Source: Mangifera indica (taxonomy: Eukaryota; Streptophyta; Magnoliopsida; Sapindales; Anacardiaceae). Taken from it: a stretch of DNA of 64,000 bases. The stretch is from assembly GCF_011075055.1 (NCBI RefSeq), contig NW_025401102.1, forward strand, positions 556,924-620,923. The letters run 5' to 3'. A program made the translations under genes and the position numbers. Positions within the stretch are counted from its first letter, which is position 1; every line of letters starts with the position of its first letter. This document shows positions 1-11,345 of the stretch, in pieces. The notes below the pieces were generated by a model. That model had not been told where the DNA came from, did not search any database, and saw nothing but the letters and a program-made list of their open reading frames with translations.

Positions 1-296
1 CATCCTCTTCACTCCATATTCAGTGTCAAGTTTCCTTCAATGTAAATGACAAATTTTACTGAGGTTTTTGTGGTTTGAAGGTTTTATGAGTTTCAAAGAA
101 TGACCATAAACAGTTTAGAATAGTGTAAGTTACTTCAGAGCTGAGGATTTTGCCTGAGATGGGTGAAAATAGAACAGGATTGATGATCTCTGTGTATGAT
201 GCTTCCCTCTAAAGTTTCTGTTTCCCTCCAGAGTTTATCTGTTATCTGTAAGTAATAATTTTGCATGTTGACCCTTCAATACATTTTGTTTTGCAG

Positions 297-646
297 TTGG
301 GGCCAGTGGAAGGGGTTATCTTTTCAGACTATGGAACAGACCTCGGATCACGCCCCACTGTGCCTGGTAGGTTTCTTTATAGTTTTGACCCACTATTTAT
401 CATGTTCTACAGTTGGGTGAGTGGGAAGAGTCATCTTTCAAGATATTTTTCTGATCTTGTGGTCTGATTCCTTTATTTTCCTTCTTCATTAAGTGATCCT
501 ACTGGGGCAAGATTGAAACCTGGTAGTGGATATGGATATGGGTTTGGTATCCGTGTTGACTACTCCCCTTTGGGGCCTTCGCGACTTGAATACGCATTTA
601 ATGACAGACAAAGAGGTTTCACTTTGGGGTTGGCCACCGAAATTGA
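297..646 (+). pseudogene. OEP80: OEP80-like (Omp85 family) C-terminal exons, frameshifted
   Basis: Two exons resemble the C-terminal end of the chloroplast outer-envelope beta-barrel protein OEP80/Toc75-V. Exon A (297-370, after TTGCAG and before GTTTCT) reads GPVEGVIFSDYGTDLGS. Exon B (from 494) reads [16 protein letters not shown] and then [15 protein letters not shown]. The family ends in a barrel strand of the type [10 protein letters not shown] followed by stop. That ending is present at 614-646 but in another frame, so the run after DRQ (about 611-614) has lost bases, and there is also an extra codon in the VD-SPLGP motif. An earlier, poorly preserved exon may lie near 138-158. The rest of the gene is left of the window. 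This could be a decayed copy, or a real gene with an altered C-terminus, or an assembly error. Family identity is fairly sure, functionality is not. Confidence 0.7.
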
Positions 647-2661
647 AGTCCGTTCCTACATCCTAATATTCTTATGTGGGTTCCACTTATCCATCACTGA
701 TGCAGTTGGTTGTCTTCAATCTTCACTGCTGTCATGACCATTGCCTGGAATAGCACCCAGTGGTATCTTTATGTTATCGATGCAAAATTAGTTGAATTGC
801 TTTTTGGCAGCTATTGGTATAATCTCTCTTCTGTAGATGCATTTGAAGAGCCTTGCTATGTCCAGCGTCAATGTTGTTCAGGGTAACAGTGACTGCCTCC
901 CATCCCCTCGACAGTGAAATGAAACATTGGTGTTCTTAAAGTTCATTTTCTCTTAAACAGCATGTGGCAAGCTTTACTCAGGGCAAGATTTAGTTTTCAC
1001 TTTTCAACCATTATTTTCAGGTTTTTGAATCATAAAAGTGGTCTTAAGCTGTTATTAGGTTTCTTTCCTTGCCATAAAAACACTGTTGTTAGGTTTCTTT
1101 CAGGCAAGCATTGTTTTTTTTTTTTTTTTTTCTAAATAATTAATTAAAGGGTTTCACAAAAATGATCAAGCAAGCATTGTTGCTCGATGTGGATAGCGTG
1201 AGCTTGATAATACTCACCGCTTGGCTGAAGATTTATTGTTAGAACCAGAAGTTAGTAGTTCCAAATACTACATTATTAATATGTAGTGTCAGACTATGCT
1301 AGAAGCATTTACTACTGGACTGGCGTTTAACAGTCTAATTAAAGCATGTTAAACCATATTGGAAGATGTTAAGCTTGATGTTCTTGCGCATTTTAGGTAT
1401 TCTTTTTCTTGTAATTTTCCATTAATGTCTTGAATCATGTGGTTTTATGACTGAATTTATCCTTTAAACAGACTTAATAGTTTTGGGAATTAAGATTAGT
1501 AAAGTTGTTTACCCATGTTTAGGCATGGGTTTAAAAATTGGATCAAATTGGTAAATCCGACCAGTTGAACCATTAACAACTAATCAAACCGATTGAACTA
1601 TGTATGAAACTGGATTTGACTCGATTAGTATAAAAAAAAAATGATTTTTTATTTAAACCAAAATTTTATTTAACATATTTGAATAGACATACTATTAAAG
1701 TAAACTTATTTTAATATTAAATAAGTTAAATTATATATTTACTTATAAGTTATATAAAAAAAAATTTAATATTATGTTTGAACTAATCATCAATTTGACC
1801 ATTGAACAATCAATTCACTTATTGGTTGAATTAGGTTATCCCCCTCTATGGGGCAATATTTGTTTCTGCACTACAAACATTGTATTTAGGGCTGTTATGC
1901 ATCCAAAATTAACCAAGAAAGGAATGCCAAATGGAAATATTTACACTTTTAAATTTTTAGTGGGAAAAGAATGTAAAGACAAATTACCCAAAAAGAAAAG
2001 GAAAAGAAAAGAACGTAAAGACTACAAGGCCAGCCACCATTGGAGACGTCAACTATTATTAATTAGTGTAGATTAAAAAGGCTAAGGCATTCATGTTTGC
2101 CAATTACTAGGGTATTAATTAATAAACCCACCCTTAGGATAAAATTCAGCATCTGAATCAAATATATATTTTAAGTTTATGATAACAAATTTTTTATATA
2201 TAATTGGCACAATTAATAATAATATTTACAATAAATAACCTTTAACATTAGATTTTATTTAAAGAGAATATGGATTACATATGGCAATTCTTATCCACCA
2301 AAGATTCTGCTATAAAGGGAGGTGAGAAAGTTAGGGAAAGGACAAAGTTTCTAAGGAATATTTTTTATAAAATTAACAAATAAGGGCCAGCCACCATGAC
2401 TATTTTAATATCTTTAAGTTGTGTAGGGACTAGGGATAAGTACTAGAAAAAATTTTTATATTTTGATTAATGAATTCAGTAAGAGAACGTAATATTTACT
2501 CTGAACTTTTATTAGGAATTAAACGTTCATAAATTAATATAAATATTATATATATTACTAACAATTATATAAAAAATAATTATAACAAACCTATACAAGG
2601 AAAAAAAGTAATCCCATTACAATCAATAAATGAGAGTAAAAGATGGATAGTTTTAGACATC

Positions 2662-2830
2662 TAGAGTAATACTGTATACCCACTTTTAGTATATAATTTA
2701 TGTATATAGATGTTGTGTCATTATGTGATTGAAAGTTATTTTATCTTTAATTCAAAATCATTTAATTACATGATAATACATCACTTGTATACGTAAATTG
2801 TGTATAAAAAATAGATACACATAATTTTTT
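2662..2830. repeat. Small palindromic MITE-like repeat, copy 1
   Basis: The core is an imperfect palindrome: a left arm of the type TCATTATGTGATTGA, a T-rich centre, and a right arm of the type AATTACATGATAA. Flanks carry GTATAC/TGTATA-rich arms. The same arrangement recurs at 3171, 18882 and 57668 with moderate divergence. Size and fold suggest a short non-autonomous DNA transposon; superfamily not determined. Confidence 0.5.
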
Positions 2831-3170
2831 AATCTAAAAATATAATTTTATGCGAAAGTTTATATTTATTATATTCAATTAAACATCTCGGAATAATATA
2901 TTTATGTTCAAAATGGGAGGTTAATTAGAACCTTACACTCCAATAATTCCTTTTTTAAATTTATTTTTTTCTTTTTTATGAAAATATAGTATTTGTCATC
3001 ACTAATACTAAATTAGTTTTAATTAATAGACCTTTAAAGTTCCAACTATGTAGACAAAAAGTGAGAATTAATGCATGATAATAATTAAAAAAGAAAATAA
3101 AAAATTGTTGCAATATCTACCCACATCAAATTATCTTTATGAATTTTCATATTAATACCCCTAAATAAAC

Positions 3171-3345
3171 ATTGGAGCAATACTATGCATACTTGTTTTG
3201 GGTATGTAAATATGTACATACTTACAGCGTTATCACATGATTAAATATTGTTTTATCTCTAATTTAAAATCACTCAATCACATAATGACACATATAAATG
3301 TATATGTATTTGTGTACCCAAAATTGATACACATAGTTATAATGA
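3171..3345. repeat. Small palindromic MITE-like repeat, copy 2
   Basis: The order of elements is the same as in copy 1: a GCAATACTATGCATAC-type left flank, TTATCACATGATTAA, a T-rich centre, CACTCAATCACATAATGACAC, and a right flank GATACACATAGT. The two central arms are near-complementary, so the single strand can fold. Confidence 0.5.
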
Positions 3346-3582
3346 TAAACATTGTTTGTAAAAAAGACCCATCATCAAACTAAAAGCATGGAATCTCTGA
3401 ACTACTACAAAAACAAATCTGATTTAAATATGATTGCAAATAATATATAGTTACTATAACCTCTCTTAATTTTAGTTTATTTGAGCCTATAAAAATACCA
3501 TAAGACATATTTATTTATGATTCAAATTTATATGTATAGTATGTTTCTATTATGTAACTATCAGAAAAAAAAAAAATGAGTG

Positions 3583-4286
3583 AATTACATTTTCCCACCC
3601 AAGATTTAGCTTTAGAACACTTTTTCATCCCTAATTGACTTAAATGACAATTTTTCACCCTAAATCTAACATAAATAATACTTTACCATTTAAAATTAAA
3701 CTCTGTCTATAAAATAATAATATTAATGAGTAAAATTATCATTTTATCCCTATTGTTTTATTTTTTAAAATTATCATATAACCATAAATTAACAAAAATT
3801 AAAAATAACATTTTAAGTATATGAATTATATTTTCCTTTCACCTTTACCCATTCTTTCTCTCTTCTTATAAATAAGAGTATTTTTATTGTATAACAATAT
3901 ATCAAAGAATAAACTATAATTTTTTAAAATATTAGGGGTTTGTATAAAAATTTTTAGGGGATATTGGAAATTTAAAAAATTGGGGACTTTTGAAAAATTT
4001 TAAAATATCAATTTGCCAATGTTAGTTTAAAAAATGATATTACACCACAAAAGAATTGAATAAAATGGCATGAAATTTTTTAAAGATTAAATTGTCATGT
4101 TTATAATGTTTGAATATGATAGAAAGCTGTAGTTTTTTTATTTTCAAAATTAATAAATAGTAAAATTACTATTTTACTCTTGCATTGTTAGTTTTCTTTA
4201 ATAGAGTTTGAGTTTGGATAAAAAAATGTTATTTATGCAAACTAAAAGTGGGAAAGCGTTTTTAGGTCAAACCTTGGGTAGAAAAA
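3583..4286. mobile_element. Long-inverted-repeat (foldback-like) element
   Basis: The left end (ACATTTTCCCACCCAAGATT at about 3588) is matched in inverted orientation by the right end (reverse complement ACATTTTTCTACCCAAGGTT near 4275), and similarity continues inward for well over 100 bp on each side as AT-rich text. No protein is encoded. Style and CACCCAAGGTT-type terminus recall the GGCCAAAAGA elements at 37.6-48.3 kb, but without the GGCC tip. No clear target duplication was identified. Confidence 0.5.
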
Positions 4287-4984
4287 TGTCATTTTCTCAT
4301 AAGAAAAAATCTTCCAAATCTGAGTATGAGTTCAAACAGGAGAGGATCTTAATCCTATTAATCGACTTCTTTATCCATTTTCCCATGCAATTTTTTTTCC
4401 TTTTTATTTCTTATTGGTCATACATAAGATCTCTTCATTGTAACACCTTACAACATTTGCAGAAGAAATTAATGGAAGCCATGTGAAACTCAGCAGTTTG
4501 AACAGTGGAACCAAATAGCCAAATAGCTAAGAAACAAAATATATATACATCGAGAAAGAGAAAGACAGATGTAATGGCTTCTGTCTACGTAAGTTTGAAC
4601 AGTGACTTAGGTGTAACTGGGATATAAGTCTCAAATGTACTGAGCCTAGCCGACCATGGCGCCCCCACCAAAGCAACTGCTGGGTTTGATTGAAACTCTG
4701 TATCTGTTTCCCAATGAAGAGAAACAATTAGTGATCAAGAACAAGAAAAGAATAAATATTTATTTATTTATTGACAAATCCAACATAAAAGTCCTTGTTA
4801 CATGTATTTTTGTTTTGTTCTTGCACGTAGTTTATGTTGTTGAAAATATATGTACAAAGAACAATCAATCTCTCTCTGTAGAGGTATATTATTGAAGAAG
4901 ACAAATTTCTAACCCTAATTACTGACTTTCTCTTTGGCCTTGTTCAAACTGTCTTCTTGGTTTGGATACTTTGGTAGGCCATGC

Positions 4985-4987
<3 letters not shown>
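4287..4987. other. Intergenic upstream of WIP gene, no gene
   Basis: Open frames at 4208-4486, 4527-4727 and 4656-4895 are short, low complexity or mutually antisense and match nothing recognised. This stretch probably holds distal promoter sequence of the zinc-finger gene that follows. Confidence 0.5.

Positions 4988-5023
<36 letters not shown>
4988..5023. repeat. (AT)n microsatellite in WIP promoter region
   Basis: An uninterrupted run of about 18 TA units lies roughly 370 bp before the WIP start codon. It is followed by a long pyrimidine-rich (CT-rich) stretch at about 5090-5390, typical of a plant 5' leader. Confidence 0.9.
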
Positions 5024-5027
<4 letters not shown>

Positions 5028-5394
5028 TTTTATTTTTTTATTTTTTGGGTTTTATGATTAATTTTGTGTTGTGTTAGTCCTTTTCACACTCTTCAATAAG
5101 TAACTTGTTCTTTCAAGTCCCAAGATTATCTTCTTCTTTCTCTCCCATTTTTTCTTGTTTTCTCTTTCTTTGCTTTAGCATATTTTCCCTTTTGTTTAGT
5201 CACACCTCACAAGTGACAACTTGTCTCTCCTTTTTTACTCAATTGGGGTTTGCTTTTTCTCTATCAAACCTTTCTTCAATTCTCCTTCATTATTTTCTCC
5301 TTTAACCCCCTCGTCTCTCTTACTCTTCCTTTCATTTGACCCTCTATCTACCAATCTTTCTCTACTTCTTCTTCTTCCTCTTGTTGATTCAATC

Positions 5395-7529
5395 ATGGCT
5401 GATCCGTACTTCAATTATTTCAATGAATCATGGTTTAATTATCCTCCTCTTCACCATTTCTCTTCGTCCACTTCTTCTTCCAATCCTTCTTTTAATAATT
5501 TCATTTCAAATCCTTTTGGCTATCATAATAATTTCTACTCAAATACCATCAACTATCATCAATCTTCTTCTTCTTCATCCTCCCCTCCTTCTCCTCCTCT
5601 CAAAGAAGCCCTTCCTCTCCTCAAATTGAGCCCTACAAGGCATCATCACAATGAAGATGAACAACAACATTCCACATGCACTGCCATGGAAGTTGATCAG
5701 AAAAGCTTCTTTTCCATTTCCAACGATGATGATGAAACTGACACCGTTGCTCTCCATTTAGGCCTCCCAAGTACTACTTCTGCTGATTTAATCTCAGGAA
5801 TCTCATCAGATAAAGAAGAAGATGTCACTATTGCAACAACGACAACAACAACAACAACAACAACGGGAGTACTCAACAAAGGCCAATATTGGATCCCTAC
5901 ACCGGCTCAGATTCTGATTGGTCCAACTCAATTCTCATGTCCTCTTTGCTTCAAAACCTTCAACCGATACAACAACATGCAGGTATGAATATGATTTGAA
6001 ACATAATATTCATCTGAAAAGCTTCCCTTTTTTAATTTTTTTTATTTTGCAGAAAAAAAGAGAAATCTCATTCCCTTGTATCCTTTACATGTACACTTTA
6101 TTTCTAGCTTCATTTCAAGCTTTCACCTTTTATTCAATTGATGATGATGATGATATGAGAGGAGAAACAAATCACAAATGGGATGGGTGATGGGTCCTTA
6201 TCCTCTCCTTATTAGGGTTTTCTCTTTTTCTTTATTGGACTTTAATGTCATATCTTTCTCTTTTTTTCACTTTAAAATTCTTACAATTTCATATTCGAAC
6301 GAGCTACCACTTTTCTTTTGCTTGATTTGGGGTCTTGGGATTTGAAAAATGAAACAAAAGAAAATTCTTACCTGGTCCATCTGTGAACAAAGATGGATCA
6401 GTGCCTCTCTTTATGCGATTGAACTACACATACAGCCATCATGTTTTTGCATTCCTTGAAGTTTGTGTTCAGTGTATTGGTAGCCGTGTAAAACCTGAAA
6501 AATCTCATCTCCGATCGTCTTCAGCCACCAAAGCCCTAATTTCAACTCTCAACAGCACACAACACAGGATAAACGGCCTATTGCGACACAGAAATGCACT
6601 GAAAAAATATCATAATAATGGCTTCGCAAGACATTTATTGCGACGCAACAAGAACAAAACCCTTATTTTAATTCTAATAAAACAAATCCTTTTGTATTTG
6701 TTTTGTTTCATAGGGCAAGTACAATATTACAAGTTGTTTAGAGGAGGAAAATTGAGATTTTACTCATGCTATGCAATAAATTCATGCCCTCAAAATCCCA
6801 CTAATTACCTTCTAAAAAGAAGTACATACTGTTTGTTCCTGTCACTTGACATATCCATTATACTCCATGAATTGAATTTATTCTTTTTTGCTATGTCTCA
6901 ACAACTGTTTTTATTACAGTTTCAAGATGTTAACAACACGCAGCACAACTCTGCCATTAATATATTTGCTTCCTTTTTATTTATTTATCCTGAAGATTAG
7001 TACTTGATACATTTTTTTTTCTTATTTCTCTCCTTTATTAATGGCTGCTAATATTAATTGCTAAAGAAACTATACCAATGTGTAGATGCATATGTGGGGG
7101 CACGGATCTCAATACAGAAAAGGGCCGGAGTCTCTAAGAGGAACACAACCAACCGCCATGCTGAGGCTTCCTTGTTATTGTTGTGCTCCGGGTTGCAGGA
7201 ACAACATCGATCATCCAAGGTCAAAGCCATTAAAGGATTTTCGAACCCTTCAAACGCATTACAAGAGAAAACATGGAATCAAGCCATTTATGTGTAGAAA
7301 ATGCGGCAAGGCGTTTGCAGTGAGGGGTGACTGGAGAACCCATGAGAAGAATTGTGGCAAGCTTTGGTATTGTAGTTGTGGGTCTGATTTTAAGCACAAG
7401 AGGTCTTTGAAAGATCATATTAAGTCTTTTGGAAATGGCCATGCGTCTTGTGGGACTGATTGTTTTGAAGAAGATGAAGTTGCCTCTGAAATTGAGCAAG
7501 ATAATGAATCCTCCCGAGACATCGATTAA
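5395..7529 (+). CDS. WIP2: WIP-type C2H2 zinc-finger transcription factor (WIP2/NTT group)
   Basis: Nuclear DNA-binding regulator of the plant-specific WIP family; WIP2/NTT, WIP4 and WIP5 act in transmitting-tract and root development. Two exons, 5395-5982 and 7086-7529, give 343 aa. The start MADPYFNYF and the [17 protein letters not shown] segment fit the WIP2/4/5 group. Residues about 70-160 are low complexity, with a run of about ten threonines encoded by ACA repeats. The WIP signature is at 166-168 in [11 protein letters not shown]. Zinc-finger residues follow: C182, C185, H198, H202; then C228, C233, H254, H259; then C266, C269, H282, C286; then C292, C294, H307 and a last ligand near 312-315. 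The 1103-bp intron falls between Gln196 and Met197, inside the first finger, and shows no internal gene. An upstream in-frame ATG at 5221 lies in the CT-rich leader and was not chosen because the family starts at MADPY. Subgroup assignment (WIP2 versus WIP4/5) is inferred. Confidence 0.93.
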
Positions 7530-7779
7530 ATGGGACCTTTTACAGGGCGCCTTTCTTGAATGAACTGTCTCAACATCATTTTCAGCTGACACTTTGTTTA
7601 TTTTATCATGGCTTCAAAGTTTATCAGCATAAGAAATTAATTAATACTTTGAGAGCCATGGTCATTTTGTAAATTTCTTCCTTTTGTTCATCAGAAGTTT
7701 CTTAGTATTGTGGACTATTATTGACTTATCAATGTTAAACACAATTTCTTGTAGTTGCTATATTTTTTTTACAACCCCA

Positions 7780-7895
7780 TCATTTAGATCAGTTGGATAA
7801 GTAAACCTCAGGATATAATAATCAAACTCATAATTACTATACCAATAAAATTAGAGTTTCAAAAGTATAACAGAGACTCAAATCCAAATCTTTTT
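7780..7895 (-). repeat. SINE-like repeat, partial copy
   Basis: It shares the order 'AATCAAACTCATAATTACTATACCAATAAAATTAGAGT ... GAGACTCAAATCC' style text (shown only in part) with the better copies at 9300, 9530 and 17940. The GACTCAAATCC end resembles an inverted pol III B box (GGTTYGAATCC type). Weakest member of the set. Confidence 0.3.
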
Positions 7896-9173
7896 TTTGA
7901 AAGTTTTAATATTTTATTAATTTTGCTAACTTTTAGAATCTTGTAATTGTTATGTTCATTTAATGTCTCCCTCTCTTTGTTTTATGCATTAACATCGATG
8001 CGTGGACATGAGAAAATGGCTAACTATATACTTAAAAACTAAAATGTAAATTAAAGTTTGCATTCCAAGAGAAGAGAGTTACAGATTTCATATTCGTATT
8101 AAAAAGCTAAGATTGTGCATGTCGTGTTAGAAAATTTATTGACATGTGCAAACATTAATTAAGATTTAATTTAATAATTTTTTATATTAATGTATTGTTG
8201 AATGAGATATTCTGATGGACTTAATGTGATTATACAAGAATTGTCTAATACAAATGATAAATAATATAATATAACTTGACAATATCAATTTGAATTTTAG
8301 CGTTTATTGAACCCTTCATGAGAGGAATATATACCGGTTAATTTCTTTCTCAAAAGCTAACACAATATTGAAAAATATGATAATTTTATCATTTAAAAAT
8401 TATTATGAGAGATAGATTGGTCACTGCATTCTGGTGAATTTCATGAAATCTAAATACCTAAAGATGTAACTCAATAATGTATTTCTATTAACTTTATTTT
8501 TAATTTAATATTTTATAATTTATGAGATAAAATTATGAATTGGGTTGAATTTATTTTGTTTATGTATGTAAATATTAGATGTTATTAATGATTAAATTAG
8601 CTAGAGGAATATTAACTGATTTTGTCCTTTGGATAAATTATCGATGCAAAAGATTTATGGGTTGACAGATGATATACTATACTTTTAACTGAAGAAACGT
8701 AGCATGAAAGAGGTAAATATTCTTTAAGAGTTTTGTTCTTCTAACGATAAAGGAGAGAAAGTGCAGGGAGTTGCATGTATAAATGAATTAATAAATGCAT
8801 GGGCATATAAATAAATACATATGCATGTTATGATGGATCCATGTGAGTGTTGTCAAAATCTTGTCATAAAATGCCACACTTTTGTAAGGTCTAAACCAGT
8901 TATAACGAATAGACACTAGAAGTGTCAAGCTGATAGATAGTAATAGAAGAAGGAAAGATGAGCATATGCAATGAATGATTTTGTGAGAAAGCTTAAATTA
9001 ATGCATCAGCTTTTTGTTTGTGTGCATTAGATGCCATTCCTCTTTCACTCAAGAAAGAGTTTTCACTGATTGACAGAACATATACTATGTTTATAAACTA
9101 AAATAAATTAAGTTAAATGGGAAACCAAATGATTAGCATGAGAGAAAGGGAAAGAGATAATAGGTGAGTCAAG

Positions 9174-9179
<6 letters not shown>

Positions 9180-9245
<66 letters not shown>

Positions 9246-9265
9246 AGAGAGAGAGAGAGAGAGAT
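9180..9265. repeat. Compound microsatellite (AT)32 plus (GA)n
   Basis: About 64 bp of uninterrupted AT dinucleotides are followed directly by about 20 bp of GA dinucleotides. The minus-strand open frame across it (tyrosine/isoleucine repeats) is an artefact of the repeat. Confidence 0.95.
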
Positions 9266-9299
9266 ATGAGGAATTTCATTCGAATTAGATCGATTTATT

Positions 9300-9470
9300 A
9301 GAATCAAATTAACTATGTTAAACAAGTAAAATTTTAAATCAAATAACTAATCTCATAATTATTATATCAGAATAGTCAATAGTATAATTTTAGTATGTTA
9401 TCAAAGAGACTTAAACTCAATCTCTTCACTTCAAAATCACACTCTTTCATCATCTAATTCACCCCTTAAA
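9300..9470 (-). repeat. SINE-like dispersed repeat
   Basis: On the minus strand this begins GGGTGAATTAGATGATGAAA and then carries a TTGAGTTTAAGTCTC segment at the spacing of pol III A and B boxes. An AT-rich body follows (no clear poly-A). Copies at 9530-9697 and 17940-18118 share the same order of blocks. tRNA-derived SINE is the best explanation; no tRNA parent was identified. Confidence 0.45.
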
Positions 9471-9529
9471 GGCAATAATAATATATTTTTAAATATAAGA
9501 AATCTTATTTAAATCAAATTATCTTGTCA

Positions 9530-9697
9530 AAGCTAAACTAATAACACTAAACTAATAAAATTTTGAGTTTAATGATTAATTTTATAATTATTAGAACAAA
9601 TTAATCAAAAATATAATTTTAATATATGATGGAAAGGCTTGAATCTAAATTTTTAGTCTTAAAGTCATAACCATTTAACACTCAAGCAACTCACCAG
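9530..9697 (-). repeat. SINE-like dispersed repeat
   Basis: The minus strand reads GGTGAGTTGCTTGAGTGTTA followed by TTTAGATTCAAGCC, a typical start plus B-box-like block of plant tRNA-derived SINEs, and then the AT-rich body shared with the adjacent copy at 9300-9470. Two copies side by side suggest tandem insertion or local duplication. Confidence 0.45.
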
Positions 9698-10404
9698 GGC
9701 AATAATAATAATAATAATATATTTTTTGTATAATAAAGTTACACATAAAAAAGTATGTTTAGAAAGGAATGGATCTTGGTGGCAGCTTTATATACCTCGA
9801 GAGCGAGATAGAAAGAAAGAAAAAGAGTTAAAAGGGCTAATGAAATGTCACTTCAAGCTACGTTTATTACACCCAGATTATGAACAATTAATTGGGGTGA
9901 CTCTCTCTCTCTCTCTCTCTCTCTCTGTTCAGAGTCTTAGATGGCCATTGGTGTTTCCCTATGTACGTTAAGATTAAACATAACAGTAGAACGCAGGGGT
10001 GAAGTGGTATTCATAAATATTATTCTTTTTCTTGTTTAACTTTTTACAGTGAAGTGTCACTACAGTATCATCATACTTTGATTCTTCTGACATTTCAGCT
10101 GTCAAAGTTATTACTAGTAGTACCCAACGAGATGGATCCTTGTATACTTCTCCCTTTTTCTTTCTTCTGCGCGGTAATGGGTGGTGATCTTATAGATTTG
10201 GAGAATGCATAATTAAGTTTAAATTATAAAATCTAATTAAATTATTTAAAAATTATAATTTAATCTAATTTAATTTATAAAATAATTTAGTTTAAATTGA
10301 AATTTTTTAAATCATTTTCTTAATTCAAATTATAGTTTCAATGATTTTTAAACCAAGCCAAGTTATACATCATATTTAAAAAAATAATAATAAATAAATA
10401 AACA

Positions 10405-10453
<49 letters not shown>

Positions 10454-10602
10454 GTATGATAAAATTTTTTAATAAACAAGTAAATGTATGACTTGTTTTT
10501 CCATATTTATTTTATTATTTTATGTACATGTATATTGTATATATATATTTTATACGTATATATTATATTTTGAAAAATTATAATTTAGTTAATTTTATTA
10601 AA

Positions 10603-10642
<40 letters not shown>

Positions 10643-11298
10643 GATTTTAAAATATTCGAACTATGATAGTCAATGCGTGTATCGTATCATATATCAAAAA
10701 CCTCAATTTACCATATTGTGTATCATATTGTATGATACACCTTTTAACAAATAAAATAATAAATTACTAATAAAATATTATAATTGAGATTTTATTATTT
10801 TAAAAAATATCACAAATACCTTTAACATTTTAAAATTTTTATATACACTCTTAATGCATTAATTTTCTCTAAAAAAGTGTACAATTCGTATAGGTAATAT
10901 GTATTACATCGTAGGATACATATTGTATCTATGATATATTTATTGTATCCTATTAATTCGATATACTTTATGATACATATCATTTTTCATTTATATTGCA
11001 TCATACCGCATGATATGATACGTATTTTATATCATAAGATACTAATAATATAGTTCAAATTGAACCAAATTGTATTTTTTCAGTTTGGTTTGATTTGGTT
11101 TAAAAATTTTTTAAATCATTTTTTCAATTTAGTTTAAAAAATCTCCCAAACTGCATTAAACCAATTGTGCACACCCCTATTATTGATAAACTGGTTTGAA
11201 CCTGCAATTGTGCTGGATTAACCAATAGATATTATATATATGTCTTAGTTATTTGATTGAGATAGTTCAAAGCTTTAAGATTTCAGTGAAACAATGAT

Positions 11299-11300
<2 letters not shown>
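9698..11300. other. AT-rich intergenic region with microsatellites
   Basis: A (CT)13 run lies at 9901-9926, (AT)n runs at about 10410-10447 and 10605-10639, and a zone of ATCATATGATAC-type short motifs at 10670-11040. Text near 11060-11190 (GGTTTGATTTGGTTTAAAAA and GTGCACACCCCTA) looks like the end of a non-autonomous hAT-type element, but I could not place its other end with confidence. No gene. Confidence 0.5.

Positions 11301-11342
<42 letters not shown>
11301..11342. repeat. (AT)n microsatellite
   Basis: Uninterrupted AT run of about 21 units. Confidence 0.95.

Positions 11343-11345
<3 letters not shown>

Larger units (their letters stand above)
647..3582. other. Intergenic, AT-rich, no gene
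   Basis: After the OEP80-like stop there is probable 3' untranslated sequence to about 1000, then very AT-rich DNA. Short open frames here (for example 1774-2076) use AT-rich, low-complexity codons and match no family I know. Two copies of a small palindromic MITE-like repeat (listed separately) lie at 2662-2830 and 3171-3345. Confidence 0.6.
7530..9299. other. Intergenic region, repeats only
   Basis: This stretch contains the WIP 3' untranslated region (about 7530-7760), then AT-rich DNA without a credible gene. A weak copy of the SINE-like repeat occurs at about 7780-7895. A compound microsatellite lies at 9180-9265. Confidence 0.6.

Noticed and set aside
6383..7000. 205-codon plus-strand frame within the WIP intron
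   Set aside because: Low-complexity, no recognisable domain, bounded by the clear splice sites of the WIP gene.
7230..7592. 120-codon antisense frame opposite WIP exon 2
   Set aside because: It is a shadow of the zinc-finger exon and shows no domain.
9113..9325. Minus-strand 70-codon frame rich in Tyr/Ile
   Set aside because: Produced by the (AT)n and (GA)n microsatellite.
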